Assembly (NCBI GenBank): GCA_963728985.1
Contig: CAVSME010000003.1
Location: forward strand, 1,364,001 to 1,428,000
DNA from: DASXAI01 sp963728985
Lineage (GTDB): Bacteria > Actinomycetota > Acidimicrobiia > Acidimicrobiales > Ilumatobacteraceae
Reading direction: 5' to 3'
DNA: 64,000 bases
The position numbers and the translations under genes were made by a program. Positions 37,243 through 46,052 of this stretch are shown in pieces; the stretch's first letter is position 1, and each line of letters opens with the position of its first letter. The notes beneath the pieces were generated by a model. It ran no database searches. It saw only the letters and a program-made list of their open reading frames with translations, and was not told the origin of the DNA.

Positions 37243-37731
37243 TCACACAGCATTGACAACTGGAAGCCTGGCGACAAAGGCCTCCACCTTCTGCTGCCAT
37301 CCCTCCTCCAACGGTCCCTTCATGGCGACAACGAATACCTTGTCGTCGAGGATCCTGACGAGGCCCTTACCCTGGAGGATCTCGTTCATGATAGGGATGA
37401 CGCGCTGCCACCTGGCCCGCTCTTCTTCGGTCGGCATCCGCCCCGTCTTCTTGTCCGGCCTCGGCGCCAGCTCCGTTGTCAGCACGGCGTATGGAGTGCC
37501 CGACGGCAATGTCATCTTCTTCAGGAAGCGGCGCATGCCGCCGATCGGCTTGCCCATGCGCCCAGGCGAGCTGAACACGTAAAGGTCAGCAGGCGCCAGC
37601 TCCGTCGGCCTCACCTCGCGAATGTGATGAACCTCCACGCTGACTCCTTTGGCGTCCATCAGCTTCTTGAACTCCGCCGCCACCAGGGCTCCATTGCCAA
37701 ACTTTGAGGCGTGCAAGTACTCGATCGTCAT
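37243..37731 (-). CDS. Flavodoxin-like domain protein
   Basis: 162 residues; the ATG at 37731 follows GGAGG. Flavodoxin-type fold with FMN-loop-like start (LHASKFGNGALVAAEFKKLMD), the DLYVFSSPGRMGKPIGGMRRFLKKM loop and the terminal beta-strand KVFVVAMKGPLEEGW. Similar to the short-chain flavodoxin-domain proteins of actinobacteria. Its electron partner and role are unknown; it is not in an operon with the neighbouring genes. Confidence 0.8.
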   Translation of the reverse strand: MTIEYLHASKFGNGALVAAEFKKLMDAKGVSVEVHHIREVRPTELAPADLYVFSSPGRMGKPIGGMRRFLKKMTLPSGTPYAVLTTELAPRPDKKTGRMPTEEERARWQRVIPIMNEILQGKGLVRILDDKVFVVAMKGPLEEGWQQKVEAFVARLPVVNAV

Positions 37732-37990
37732 GGCGAACCTCCAACCATTTCGGTCGAACGCTGTAGTGGCAGATCGCTGCCGCGTCCCACACCCGTAGCG
37801 AACAACGGTCGACGCCAGCCGACCAGAGCCGAAGGTCCCGAAGGCAACGAGTTCGCCGACGTCGCCGGCGGAGCCGGGCGCGACTGCCGCGTTGTGTCCG
37901 GCGGGTGGGTGACCGGCCGGCGATGCGGGACTGCGCCGCTGCTGGCTGCATGACAACCGTCGAGATCATCGACGCGATGAATGGGCCGCT

Positions 37991-40321
37991 TCAGGGGATG
38001 CTTCGCTCGAGCAGGTTGTCGTCGTCGGCAAGGGACAGGTAGCCGTCGTCTTCTTGGGCGAAGTGCAGCTGCAAGATCGCATGGAGGCCGTAAAGGAGCC
38101 GGCGCAGCTCGGTGATGTCGTCGTTGTCAGGTCCGACGGGGTCGAGCTCATCGATGACGCTGCTGATGCGGCGGATGAGGTGCCCGATCTCGACGTGAGC
38201 ACGACTCATCGTGGCGGTGGGGTCGTTGCCGCCGAGCACGCGGGCGAGAACCGGGTACAGATCGTGGTCCTCGGCTTGTTCGTGCGGGTCGAGTTCCTCG
38301 ACCAGGAACCGTTGGACATCGCGCAGCCGGGCGATCGACTCGGCGGGACGGCCTGCGTCGAGGTGGTCGGCGACGTCGCGTAGGCGAGCTAGGTCGGGTC
38401 GCAGGGTGCGGTGTTCAGCGCTGAAGCGGCGCGCCAGTGCCGCTTCGTCGCCGCTGAGCCGGTTCGCCGAGGTCGTGTCCCGCAATGCCCGTAGTGCGTT
38501 CACGATGACGGCGACGTCGATGAGCTCTTGGAGGAGCGCACCCCACACGGGCGGCAGGTACCCGAAGGCGGCGGCGACCATGGCGCCGAGCGACAGGCTC
38601 ATGCCGATGACGACGCTCTCGAGGGCGATGCGGCGGCTGCGGCGGGCAATGACGAGCGCTTCGCCGAGCCGGTCGAGACGATCGACGGTGAGGACGACGT
38701 CGGCGGCTTCCGATGAGGCGGTGGCGCCACGGGCGCCGACGGCGACGCCGACGTCGGCGAGGGCGAGCGCGGGAGCGTCGTTGATCCCGTCACCGACCAT
38801 GATCGTGTTGCCTGCCCGCTTCTCGAGCCGGACCGTCTCGACCTTGTCGGCCGGTGTTCGTTCGGCGAAGACGTCATCGACGCCGATGACGGCACCCACG
38901 GTCCGCGCGTTCTCCTCACGGTCGCCGGTCACCATGACGACGCGGCGTACGCCGTCGCGGCGCAGCTGGCGGATGGTGCGTGCCGCATCAGGACGGATGG
39001 GGTCGTCGAGGAGCAGCGCACCCGCGGGCGAGCCGTCGATGTCGACGAAGATCGTGAGCGATCCGTCGAGCGCGGCGCGTCGGCGGACGCTACGCGTCCA
39101 CGGGGACGCGGACGCGGCCGAGGTCCAGCTGGCCTTCCCGACGGCGACGAGGTGGCCGTCGACGCGTCCACGGACGCCGTGGCCGGGCACTTCCTCGACG
39201 TCGTCGGGCAACGACAAGGCGAGACCGCGGGCCCGGGCGGCGCGCACGACCGCGGCGGCGAGGACATGAGGGGAGACCTGGTCGAGGCTGGCGGCGTAGC
39301 GCAGAACATCGCCGGCAGGCATGTCGGTCGCAGTGAGGATGTCGGCGAGGCGCGGTTTGCCGGCGGTGATCGTGCCGGTCTTGTCGAACAGCAGGATCTC
39401 GCCCCTGGCGAGCTGCTCCAGCGCGGCACCACCCTTGACGACGACGCCCCGGCGCGCCGCCCGTGAGAGGCCCGACACGATCGCGACCGGCGCGGCGAGG
39501 ATGAGCGGGCAGGGTGTCGCGACGACGAGGACGGCGACGGCGCGCTCGAGCTCACCCGACAGCGCCCACGCCGCGCCGGCCAGCGCCAGCGCGAGCCCGA
39601 GGAACACGGCGGCGTAACGGTCGGCGAGCCGCACGAACGGCGCGCTCGACGCTTCGGCTTCGGACACGAGCCGGACGATGCCTGCGTAGGTGCTCTCCGC
39701 CGCGCTCGTCGTCGCCCGCAGGTCGAACGGCCCGCCCGCGTTCACGACCCCGCTTCGGACCGCGTCTCCGACCGCGTGCTCCACGGGCAGCGGCTCTCCC
39801 GTCAACGCGCTCTCATCGAGCACCGCGGCCTCGGACTCGAGGCGTCCGTCGACGGGGACGACCTCGCCCGGCTGGACGAGCAGGAGGTCGCCTCGGGCGA
39901 TGTCATCGATAGCGGGCGAAGTGAGAACACCGGTGTCGTAGCGGTGCACCATGCGAGGGCCGTGCGCCAGCAGCGCGTGCAGTTCACGTTGGGCGCGCGC
40001 CGCGGCGCGGGCCTCGAGGGTGCGGCCGCTGGCCAGCATGACCGTGATGACTGCGCCGGCCAGAAACTCGCCCACAACCAGTGTGCCGACGAGCGCCAGG
40101 ACGGCGAGCGCGTCGACACCCAATCGACGGTGCCGGGCCGCGTCGATCACCCACCAACTGGCGGGCACGATCCCGACGACCGTGTCCACCGCCCACACCC
40201 CCTGGGCGGCGGTGTGGAAGCCGGCGAGGTACAACCCACCGCCGAGCGCCAGCAACGTGACCGCGACGACCAGAAGGATCGCTTCGACAGCGCCGCGTCC
40301 GGGCCCGGCCGCCGTCTTCAC
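37991..40321 (-). CDS. Heavy-metal-type P-ATPase with C-terminal hemerythrin domain
   Basis: 776 residues from a GTG at 40321 that overlaps the upstream gene's stop by 4 bp. The ATPase core spans about residues 10-620: TGEP (174-177), the metal-selecting TPCPL (269-273) in helix 6, phosphorylation motif DKTGTIT (313-319) and GDGINDAP (510-517). No N-terminal HMA metal-binding domain is present. Residues about 630-776 read as a four-helix hemerythrin/HHE domain with His637, His680, His686, His709, His714, His747 and His753, the ligand set for a di-iron site. The substrate is a metal ion, type unknown. The fusion of a P1B-type pump with hemerythrin is uncommon. It follows an ABC/FtsX fusion gene. 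Confidence 0.88.
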   Translation of the reverse strand: MKTAAGPGRGAVEAILLVVAVTLLALGGGLYLAGFHTAAQGVWAVDTVVGIVPASWWVIDAARHRRLGVDALAVLALVGTLVVGEFLAGAVITVMLASGRTLEARAAARAQRELHALLAHGPRMVHRYDTGVLTSPAIDDIARGDLLLVQPGEVVPVDGRLESEAAVLDESALTGEPLPVEHAVGDAVRSGVVNAGGPFDLRATTSAAESTYAGIVRLVSEAEASSAPFVRLADRYAAVFLGLALALAGAAWALSGELERAVAVLVVATPCPLILAAPVAIVSGLSRAARRGVVVKGGAALEQLARGEILLFDKTGTITAGKPRLADILTATDMPAGDVLRYAASLDQVSPHVLAAAVVRAARARGLALSLPDDVEEVPGHGVRGRVDGHLVAVGKASWTSAASASPWTRSVRRRAALDGSLTIFVDIDGSPAGALLLDDPIRPDAARTIRQLRRDGVRRVVMVTGDREENARTVGAVIGVDDVFAERTPADKVETVRLEKRAGNTIMVGDGINDAPALALADVGVAVGARGATASSEAADVVLTVDRLDRLGEALVIARRSRRIALESVVIGMSLSLGAMVAAAFGYLPPVWGALLQELIDVAVIVNALRALRDTTSANRLSGDEAALARRFSAEHRTLRPDLARLRDVADHLDAGRPAESIARLRDVQRFLVEELDPHEQAEDHDLYPVLARVLGGNDPTATMSRAHVEIGHLIRRISSVIDELDPVGPDNDDITELRRLLYGLHAILQLHFAQEDDGYLSLADDDNLLERSIP

Positions 40322-41499
40322 AGGGACCGTTCCCGGACGATGGTCGCGATGTTGATGCGCCGTAGACCCCGCCAGGTGCTCCACTGGGCGACGACGGCCG
40401 CGGCGAGGGCCGAGAGGCACACGAGCCCGACGGTCGAGGTCTGCATGCGCAGCTCCCAGCGGTAGCCGAGGTTTTCGTAGTTCGACATGAACCAGCGGGC
40501 GAGGCCCATACCGGCGACGAGCCCGATCGGGACACCGGTCGCGGTGAGGGGCAGGTTCTCGGCGGCGACGAGCCGGGCGAGGACACCACGCGAGATGCCC
40601 TCGGCTTGGAGCGTGCCGAGCTCGACGCTGCGTTCGGCGAGATTCGCGGACATCGCGTCGTACAGGAGCGCAACGGCCATCACGATGGCGAACAGCAGCA
40701 CGACCCCGACGAGGACGTCCATAATCGCGAACGCGTCGCGCAGGGCCGCCTCCAGTGCGGCGTTGTCGAAGTAGGCGGCCGCTCCGGGAAGCATCCCGAG
40801 GCGGTGCGCAGCGGCGTCGCCGTCGACGCCCGAGCGGAGCTGCACGAGCGCGCCCGATGCCGTCGACCGCCCGACCGTCTGGTCGAGATGGGCGAGCGAG
40901 GTGTACGCCACTGCGGTCAGCGGCTCGTCGACGAAGCCGACGACTCGTTCGACGAGACGCATGCCGTCGGCGGCCGTGACCGTGTGCTGCTGACCGCCCG
41001 ACAGCTGCGCCGGGAACCGGTCGACGACATCCGCCAGCCCCACCCGCCCGAGCGCCGCCCGGCTCCGAGCCTCCGAGTCGCTGCCGGTGACCTCCGCCAA
41101 CAGCTGGACGTTCTCGAGCGCCGTCAAGGTCGGTACCAGGTTGAAGAACTGAAACACGAACCCGACCCGGTCACGCCGATACGCCGTCAGCGCCGGCGCG
41201 TTCAATGCAGCGATGTCCATGCCGGCGACCACAACCGAACCGCCGGACGCCTCCTCGATCCCACCGATCACGTTCAGCAGCGTCGCCTTGCCCGACCCCG
41301 ACGGGCCGAGGATCACCACGAACTCACCGGGCGCCACATCCAGCGCCACGCCGCGCAACGCGTCGACCGCAACCGCCCCCATCCCGTACCGCTTCGTGCA
41401 CCCGGACACGGCCACCGCCGGCGCGCCCGACCGTGCGGCTTCGTCTGCCACGGCCGCCAGTTCCGTCGCGCCCTGATGACGGCGCGTCATCATCCGCAC
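40318..41499 (-). CDS. ABC-ATPase/FtsX fusion, probably a deletion product
   Basis: 393 residues from a GTG at 41499, which has GGAG five bases before it; ATG at 41493 or 41490 is possible. Residues about 27-172 are a MacB/LolD-like ABC ATPase with Q-loop and signature QLSGGQQ (165-171), but the Walker A reads GPSGSGKAT with alanine for the essential Ser/Thr. Straight after the signature the frame passes into an FtsX-type permease C-terminus (about residues 185-393: GFVDEPLTAVAYTSL, then three membrane helices). Walker B, D-loop, H-loop and the N-terminal half of the permease are missing. It looks like two adjacent transporter genes joined by an internal deletion, and it should not hydrolyse ATP normally. 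Confidence 0.78.
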   Translation of the reverse strand: MRMMTRRHQGATELAAVADEAARSGAPAVAVSGCTKRYGMGAVAVDALRGVALDVAPGEFVVILGPSGSGKATLLNVIGGIEEASGGSVVVAGMDIAALNAPALTAYRRDRVGFVFQFFNLVPTLTALENVQLLAEVTGSDSEARSRAALGRVGLADVVDRFPAQLSGGQQHTVTAADGMRLVERVVGFVDEPLTAVAYTSLAHLDQTVGRSTASGALVQLRSGVDGDAAAHRLGMLPGAAAYFDNAALEAALRDAFAIMDVLVGVVLLFAIVMAVALLYDAMSANLAERSVELGTLQAEGISRGVLARLVAAENLPLTATGVPIGLVAGMGLARWFMSNYENLGYRWELRMQTSTVGLVCLSALAAAVVAQWSTWRGLRRINIATIVRERSL

Positions 41500-41651
41500 A
41501 ATGGCTCCTTCGCTTCGGGGCGTGCCCCCGTGACCTCCTACAGATCCATTCGACCCGACGCCATCCAGGCTCGATAGGGTCCAAGGTCCTCCGGCCCGCG
41601 GCCGCCAGAACCACCCGACCGGGACGCGTCGGGTCGATTACCGGCCGGGCG

Positions 41652-42928
41652 TCCTAAGAGTCCGCGCCTGAGTTAGTCGCGCGTTCTAGACTTGCCGGGT
41701 GGAGTTGAGCGAGGAGGGTCTGGCCGAGTTCTTCTCCACGGCGTTCGCGTTGTTGGACGAGCGGCAGCGGCGACTGGTGGCGGCGGCGATGGTGGCGGCG
41801 TTGGGTCGGGGCGGGCAAGCTCGTGTGGCCGAGGCGACGGCGATGTCGCGCAACACGTTGCTGACGGGCGCGGCCGAGTTGGCCGGTGGGGCGGGGCCGT
41901 CGGAGCGGGTTCGGCGGCCCGGGGCGGGCCGCAAGAAGGCCACCGACTTGAACCCCGATCTCCTCGTCGTGCTCGATTCGCTCGTCGAGCCGGAGTCTCG
42001 GGGGGATCCGATGTCGCCGTTGCGGTGGACGGCGAAGTCGACGCGGAACTTGTCGGCCGAGCTGAAACGGTTGGGCCACCAGGCCGGCGAGTCGCTGGTC
42101 GGCCGCATGCTTCACTACCTGGGCTACAGCCTGCAGGCCAACGCCAAGGTCACCGAGGGTGCCCAGCACCCGGACCGCAACGCCCAGTTCGAGTACATCA
42201 ACGCGACGGCCGGCGAACACCTGGGCGCCGGCCAGCCGGTCATCTCGGTGGACTGCAAAAAGAAGGAACTGATCGGCGATTACGCCAACAGCGGCGCCGA
42301 ATGGGAACCCGAAGGCTCCCCGACCCCTGTCGGCACCCATGACTTCCCCGACCCCGACGTGCCCAAGGCCATCCCCTACGGCGTCTATGACCTGGCCTCC
42401 AACGAAGGCTGGGTCAACGTCGGCGACGACCACGACACCCCCGCCTTCGCGGTCGCCTCCATCGCCCGCTGGTGGGAACGCATGGGCCGCCACCGCTACC
42501 CCGACGCCACCCGGCTGATGATCACCGCCGATGCCGGCGGGTCCAACGGCTACCGCAGCCGCATGTTCAAAGCCGAGCTCGCCACCCTGGCCGCCACCAT
42601 CGGTCTCGTCATCACCGTCTGCCACATGCCGCCCGGCACGTCGAAGTGGAACAAGATTGAGCACCGCCTGTTCTCGTTCATCTCGATGAACTGGCGAGGC
42701 AAGCCGCTCACCACCTACCGGACCGTCGTCGAACTCATCGCCGCCACCACCACCCGCCACGGCCTGCCCGTCGAAGCCGACCTCGACGAGGGCTACTACC
42801 CGACCGGCCAGAAGATCAGCGACCGCGACTTCAACAACCTTTCCGTCACCGCCCACACCTTCCACGGTGACTGGAACTACACGATCCGACCACCATAACA
42901 GCTCAACTAATTGGGGAACAGGCCCTAA
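41652..42928 (+). mobile_element. ISAzo13-family insertion sequence, copy 1 (intact)
   Basis: The 1,277-bp element is defined by comparing the two copies in the window: identity runs from TCCTAAGAGTCCGCGCCTG to GGGGAACAGGCCCTAA and stops just beyond at both ends. The ends are weak imperfect inverted repeats (TCCTAAGAG against TTAGGGCCTG). CG dinucleotides lie at both flanks and might be a target duplication. It carries one intact transposase gene and has been inserted at the 3' end of a DUF3703 gene. Confidence 0.8.
41699..42898 (+). CDS. ISAzo13-family DDE transposase
   Basis: 399 residues from a GTG at 41699. The N-terminal 140 residues include an HTH-like DNA-binding region; the catalytic region follows with Asp in VISVDCKKKEL, Asp in MITADAGGSNG and Glu in KWNKIEHRLFSF. 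The stretch IPYGVYDLASNEGWVNVG and PPGTSKWNKIEHRLF is diagnostic of the ISAzo13 family. It moves the element by a cut or copy mechanism acting on the ends. The open reading frame is complete, in contrast to the copy at 54.4 kb. Confidence 0.93.
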   Translation: MELSEEGLAEFFSTAFALLDERQRRLVAAAMVAALGRGGQARVAEATAMSRNTLLTGAAELAGGAGPSERVRRPGAGRKKATDLNPDLLVVLDSLVEPESRGDPMSPLRWTAKSTRNLSAELKRLGHQAGESLVGRMLHYLGYSLQANAKVTEGAQHPDRNAQFEYINATAGEHLGAGQPVISVDCKKKELIGDYANSGAEWEPEGSPTPVGTHDFPDPDVPKAIPYGVYDLASNEGWVNVGDDHDTPAFAVASIARWWERMGRHRYPDATRLMITADAGGSNGYRSRMFKAELATLAATIGLVITVCHMPPGTSKWNKIEHRLFSFISMNWRGKPLTTYRTVVELIAATTTRHGLPVEADLDEGYYPTGQKISDRDFNNLSVTAHTFHGDWNYTIRPP

Positions 42929-43242
42929 CGTTGGCCCCGCCGGTGTTGCCGGGCGGTAGCTCGCATCGCTGTGGCGAGCCCGGCGACGCTGAGGCGCACG
43001 AGCTGCCCGATGACCTCGCGACGATCCCGACGCCGCAATCCGTAGCTCAACATCGCGAGGTGAGTGCGTCGGTGAGTGGACTCCAGCGGCTGGCTGAGGA
43101 TGTGGGCGCGCTCGGGGTGGGCGCATTCGGTGTTGGCGGCGTCGGCCGCTCGAGCGGCCTGCGCCGCCGCGTGTTCGCCTGCCCACACTGCTCGCAGCGC
43201 CTGTGCGTTGCGAGGTCGGGGTTGCTTGGGGAGCTTGGGCAT
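42929..43242 (-). pseudogene. DUF3703 gene broken by frameshift and IS insertion
   Basis: A 105-codon frame beginning MPKLPKQPRPRNAQALRAVW and containing ERAHILSQP, THRRTHLAMLSYGLRRRDRREVIGQ, the core of DUF3703, a family often encoded next to copper or mercury resistance genes. The family's usual ending, GNTGGANVS, is present in the DNA in another frame (PPGNTGGANV) and is cut by the IS at 42928, so the gene has both a frameshift and an insertion. It starts 26 bp after a CopA C-terminal remnant, so both are parts of one lost operon. Confidence 0.8.
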
Positions 43243-43267
43243 TTGACGTCGCCCGCTGGTGGCGGTG

Positions 43268-43411
43268 TCAGCGGGACGGTCGGGCGGCGTCGAAGCCGCG
43301 CAGTCGCAGGCTGTTGGAGACGACGAACACGCTGGACAGGCCCATTGACGCCCCGGCGATCAGCGGGTTGAGCAGCCCGGTGGCAGCGAGGGGCAGCCCT
43401 TCGACCAACTC
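43268..43411 (-). pseudogene. CopA-type P-ATPase C-terminal remnant (unit 1)
   Basis: On the minus strand the last 47 or so codons of a copper-transporting P-type ATPase: LPLAATGLLNPLIAGASMG, then SSVFVVSNSLRLRGF, ending in TGA at 43268. The pattern (NP-x-I-AGA, S-x-V-x-V-x-NSLRL) is the membrane helix end of CopA/CtpA-like pumps. Upstream of about 43411 the sense is lost. The duplicated unit begins inside this remnant at 43303. Confidence 0.85.
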
Positions 43412-43614
43412 CACATGGGATCATGTCGTCGCCCTGCTTCTCGAACGATCAGTCCGGCGGCCGGAGTCTTGAACGTCGCGGCCAGTGAACACCCTGCGGC
43501 GTCGAGCCCTGCGAGGTTCGCCTTCGCGGCGATGACCGTGAGCTCGGCGGCCTCGACATCGTGGCGCAGGAGCGTCGACCGAACCAGTGGCCGAGGGGAC
43601 GTCGTATCGATGTC

Positions 43615-44868
43615 ATGACAGAGTTCCCGACATCAGCACTGGCAGCGTCCGCCATCGTGGAGAAGGTGGCGGCATCGGATGGGGTGTACCGCATCCCCGT
43701 ACGCCAAAGGCACGACGGTCGAGGTCAGCCGCGACCATCTGACGCACTGGCCACCGAACCGGATCGATCTCAACGCCATCGGCGGTCCGAAGCCGTACCG
43801 GGTGGTGGCCGCCGCCGACGGCGTCGTTCGGTTCATCGTCGACGGGTTCAGCGCCAACCGCCCGAACATGTCGCCGTGCCGTAACAACTACGTGTGGATC
43901 GAGCACGACAACGGCGAGTGGACGAAGTACACCCACATGACGAGACGTTCCGTGACCGGCGCCGCCGGGCTCGAAGTTGGCGACGCCGTCACCGCCGGCC
44001 GGTTTCACGGCTTCGAGAGCGACGTGGGCTGCGCCGACGGCGAACACCTCCACTTCGAGGTCGCCGTGCCGGTCGATTCCAACGACCCGATCGACGACAA
44101 CGGTGTGATCCGCGGCGGCTCGGCACACGACCGCATCCCGCGAGTGTGCTCCGTCCCCGGTCGTCGCTACGTCGACGGCCGCCGGCATATCGCCGCGCCG
44201 CGCCCTCCGGTCGACGTGCTCGCCGACACCATCAGTTTCGGGTCGGTGCTCCTGGGCACGTCGCAGCGCCGGTCGTGCGCGGTGATCAACCTGGCATGGC
44301 GCGACGTCACCGTGACAGTGCCGGCTTCGCCCGCCAGTGCCGTGTTCGCCTGGTTCCCGAGGACCATCACGCTCGCCCCGGGCGCGATCGCCACCGTCGA
44401 GGTCACCTTCACGCCAACGAGCACGCTGCCCGCCCAGGTGTCGTTGGACGTCCGGTCCGACGCCGCAGCTGGCCCGTCCGCGTCGGCATCACGGGCAAGG
44501 GCATGCCCTCCGGGCAGCCCGACCCACCCGAGCCGGCGGTCCCGTTCCGCTTCAGCCCAACGCTGCTCAACCTCGGCGCCGTCCAGCTCCGCTCGACCCG
44601 CACCGTCGACGCGATCATCGCCAACAACTCTGCTACGCGCAGCGTCGGCGTCGACATCGAGGCCTCCCCGGGTGGCCCGTTCAGCTGGTCGGCGCTGCGC
44701 ACGACGATCCCGCCGTCCGGGTCGTGCCCGGTTCTGGTCACGTTCGCCCCGACCTCGACGTCACCCGTGCGCGCCGAGATGGTCGCCAAAGCGACGCTCG
44801 GCACCACCATCGCGCGCCTTCCGATCACCAGCAAGGGCGCAGGCGGCCTCCCGCAGCCCGACGCGTGA
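43615..44868 (+). pseudogene. Frameshifted M23-type peptidase with Ig-like domains (unit 1)
   Basis: Three frames in order read as one protein. From ATG 43615: MTEFPTSALAASAIVEK and so on to GVYRIP near 43695. Then PYAKGTTVEVSRDHLTHWPP, a Lysostaphin/M23-like domain with YVWIEHDNGEWTKYTHM and the active-site HxH in GEHLHFEVAV (about 44040-44065). After about 44470 a third frame continues GITGKGMPSGQPDPP and two Ig-like (ASH-type) strands to the stop at 44868. No signal peptide is seen at the start used. Two frameshifts separate the parts, and both are identical in unit 2, so they arose before the duplication. Confidence 0.75.
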
Positions 44869-45302
44869 TCGACCTCGGCCCAGGCGCGCCATGGTCGAGG
44901 CGCGGAGGCGTCGGCGACGACGTGGCGATCGCCCCTGGCTCCTCTCGGCGGTCATAGCCCGCGCGACGCGCCGAGCTGCGACGCCGAACGACGTCGCCCC
45001 GGCCGACCGACTCCCGTCCGATTGGTAGGGCGGTGTCGGTGCGAGGCCGGGGGTGACGATCGTCGTAGCGTCGGGTTTCCATCGGCCGGTGGCGCTTGCT
45101 GCATTGTGGTCGGGGTCTCCGGCGACGTCCACGGAGGTTCCACGGAGGTCCTGTCAGTGTCCATTCCCACCACCGCCGTTGCCCGGTAACAGTCGGTGCT
45201 CTTCGTGGCTGGTGAAGGTCAGGGTGGTGGTCGTGGACCGGGTTCGCTTGGTGCATTCCGCGGTGACGTCATCGTTTGGTGGTTGTCGGGGAGCCGACAC
45301 CC
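44869..45302. other. Intergenic region in unit 1, no recognised gene
   Basis: 434 bp between convergent genes. There is a small internal direct repeat of TCCACGGAGG (near 45128-45150) and GT-rich stretches, but no protein-like frame, RNA gene or terminator I can support. The same sequence is found in unit 2 with few changes. Confidence 0.5.
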
Positions 45303-45947
45303 TCACGCGGCGTCGGCCAGGTCGCGCGTCGGTGGGTCGTGGTGGGTCAACGTGCCGTCGGGATCGAGCCGTACGTGCACGGTGACGAGGTCGGCACCGA
45401 GCACGCGCACGTTGATCGCGTTGAGGGTGCGCAGCGGGTGCCAGCGGATAATGTGGCGCTGGCGGGCCAGCGCGTCATCGTCGGGCAGCACGGTGGCGAC
45501 ACCGGCGACCCAGCGATACCGGATCCCGATGCGTAGCCGCATCCGCACGCGGGGATCGTGTTGGATGTTGCGCACGTAGCCGGCTCGGAGCCCGTGTTCG
45601 GCGATGATCCACAAGTCGTTGCCGGTGCGTCCGTTGCCCACTGGTGTGCGGCGAGGCTGCCCGGATGTCCGGCCGCGGGTTTCCAGGATCGCCAACCCCA
45701 ACGGGTTGAGACCGATCGCCAGGAGGGCCCGCATCAGCGGGTTGAGCGTCCACCGCTGAAATGTCCGCACGATGAGGACCTTGGCTCGGCGGCTTCGGGC
45801 GGTCGTGGCGACCAGGGCGACGTAGATGGCGCTCTGCACGATCGCCGAGGTGACGTCGTGACCTGGCACGATCGCGTAGATGCCCCATACCAGGGCGAGG
45901 GCTGCGGCGGTACCGGTGAGGAGGCCTCGGGGGAGAGTCGTCTTCAT
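45303..45947 (-). CDS. Deazaflavin (F420)-dependent nitroreductase-like membrane protein (unit 1)
   Basis: 214 residues from the ATG at 45947. Residues about 8-55 contain two hydrophobic helices (GLLTGTAAALALVWGIYAIV and SAIVQSAIYVALVATT). The rest is a Ddn/DUF385-type F420-binding split barrel with LETRGRTSGQPRRTPVG, DLWIIAEHGLRAGYVRNIQHDPRVRMRL. Such enzymes reduce nitro, quinone or other electrophilic substrates with F420H2. Membrane attachment fits a role near the membrane quinones. It is 105 bp downstream of the dehydrogenase-like gene on the same strand. Confidence 0.85.
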   Translation of the reverse strand: MKTTLPRGLLTGTAAALALVWGIYAIVPGHDVTSAIVQSAIYVALVATTARSRRAKVLIVRTFQRWTLNPLMRALLAIGLNPLGLAILETRGRTSGQPRRTPVGNGRTGNDLWIIAEHGLRAGYVRNIQHDPRVRMRLRIGIRYRWVAGVATVLPDDDALARQRHIIRWHPLRTLNAINVRVLGADLVTVHVRLDPDGTLTHHDPPTRDLADAA

Positions 45948-46052
45948 GTGGGCATGTCCTTTCGACGCACGTTGTGGGGCGGTCAAGGTCGGCGTCGGGT
46001 GGGGTCGGGTTGACGTTGAACGTGGTGTGCCGACGTCGTGTGCCGACGTCGG

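Noticed and set aside
43432..43600. A minus-strand segment (DVEAAELTVIAAKANLAGLD and neighbours) as part of the CopA gene
   Set aside because: Good coding composition but no match to P-type ATPase sequence that I recognise and no start or stop linking it; left unannotated.
45128..45150. TCCACGGAGG direct repeat as a regulatory array
   Set aside because: Only two units, not near a start codon of any real gene; kept as a note only.
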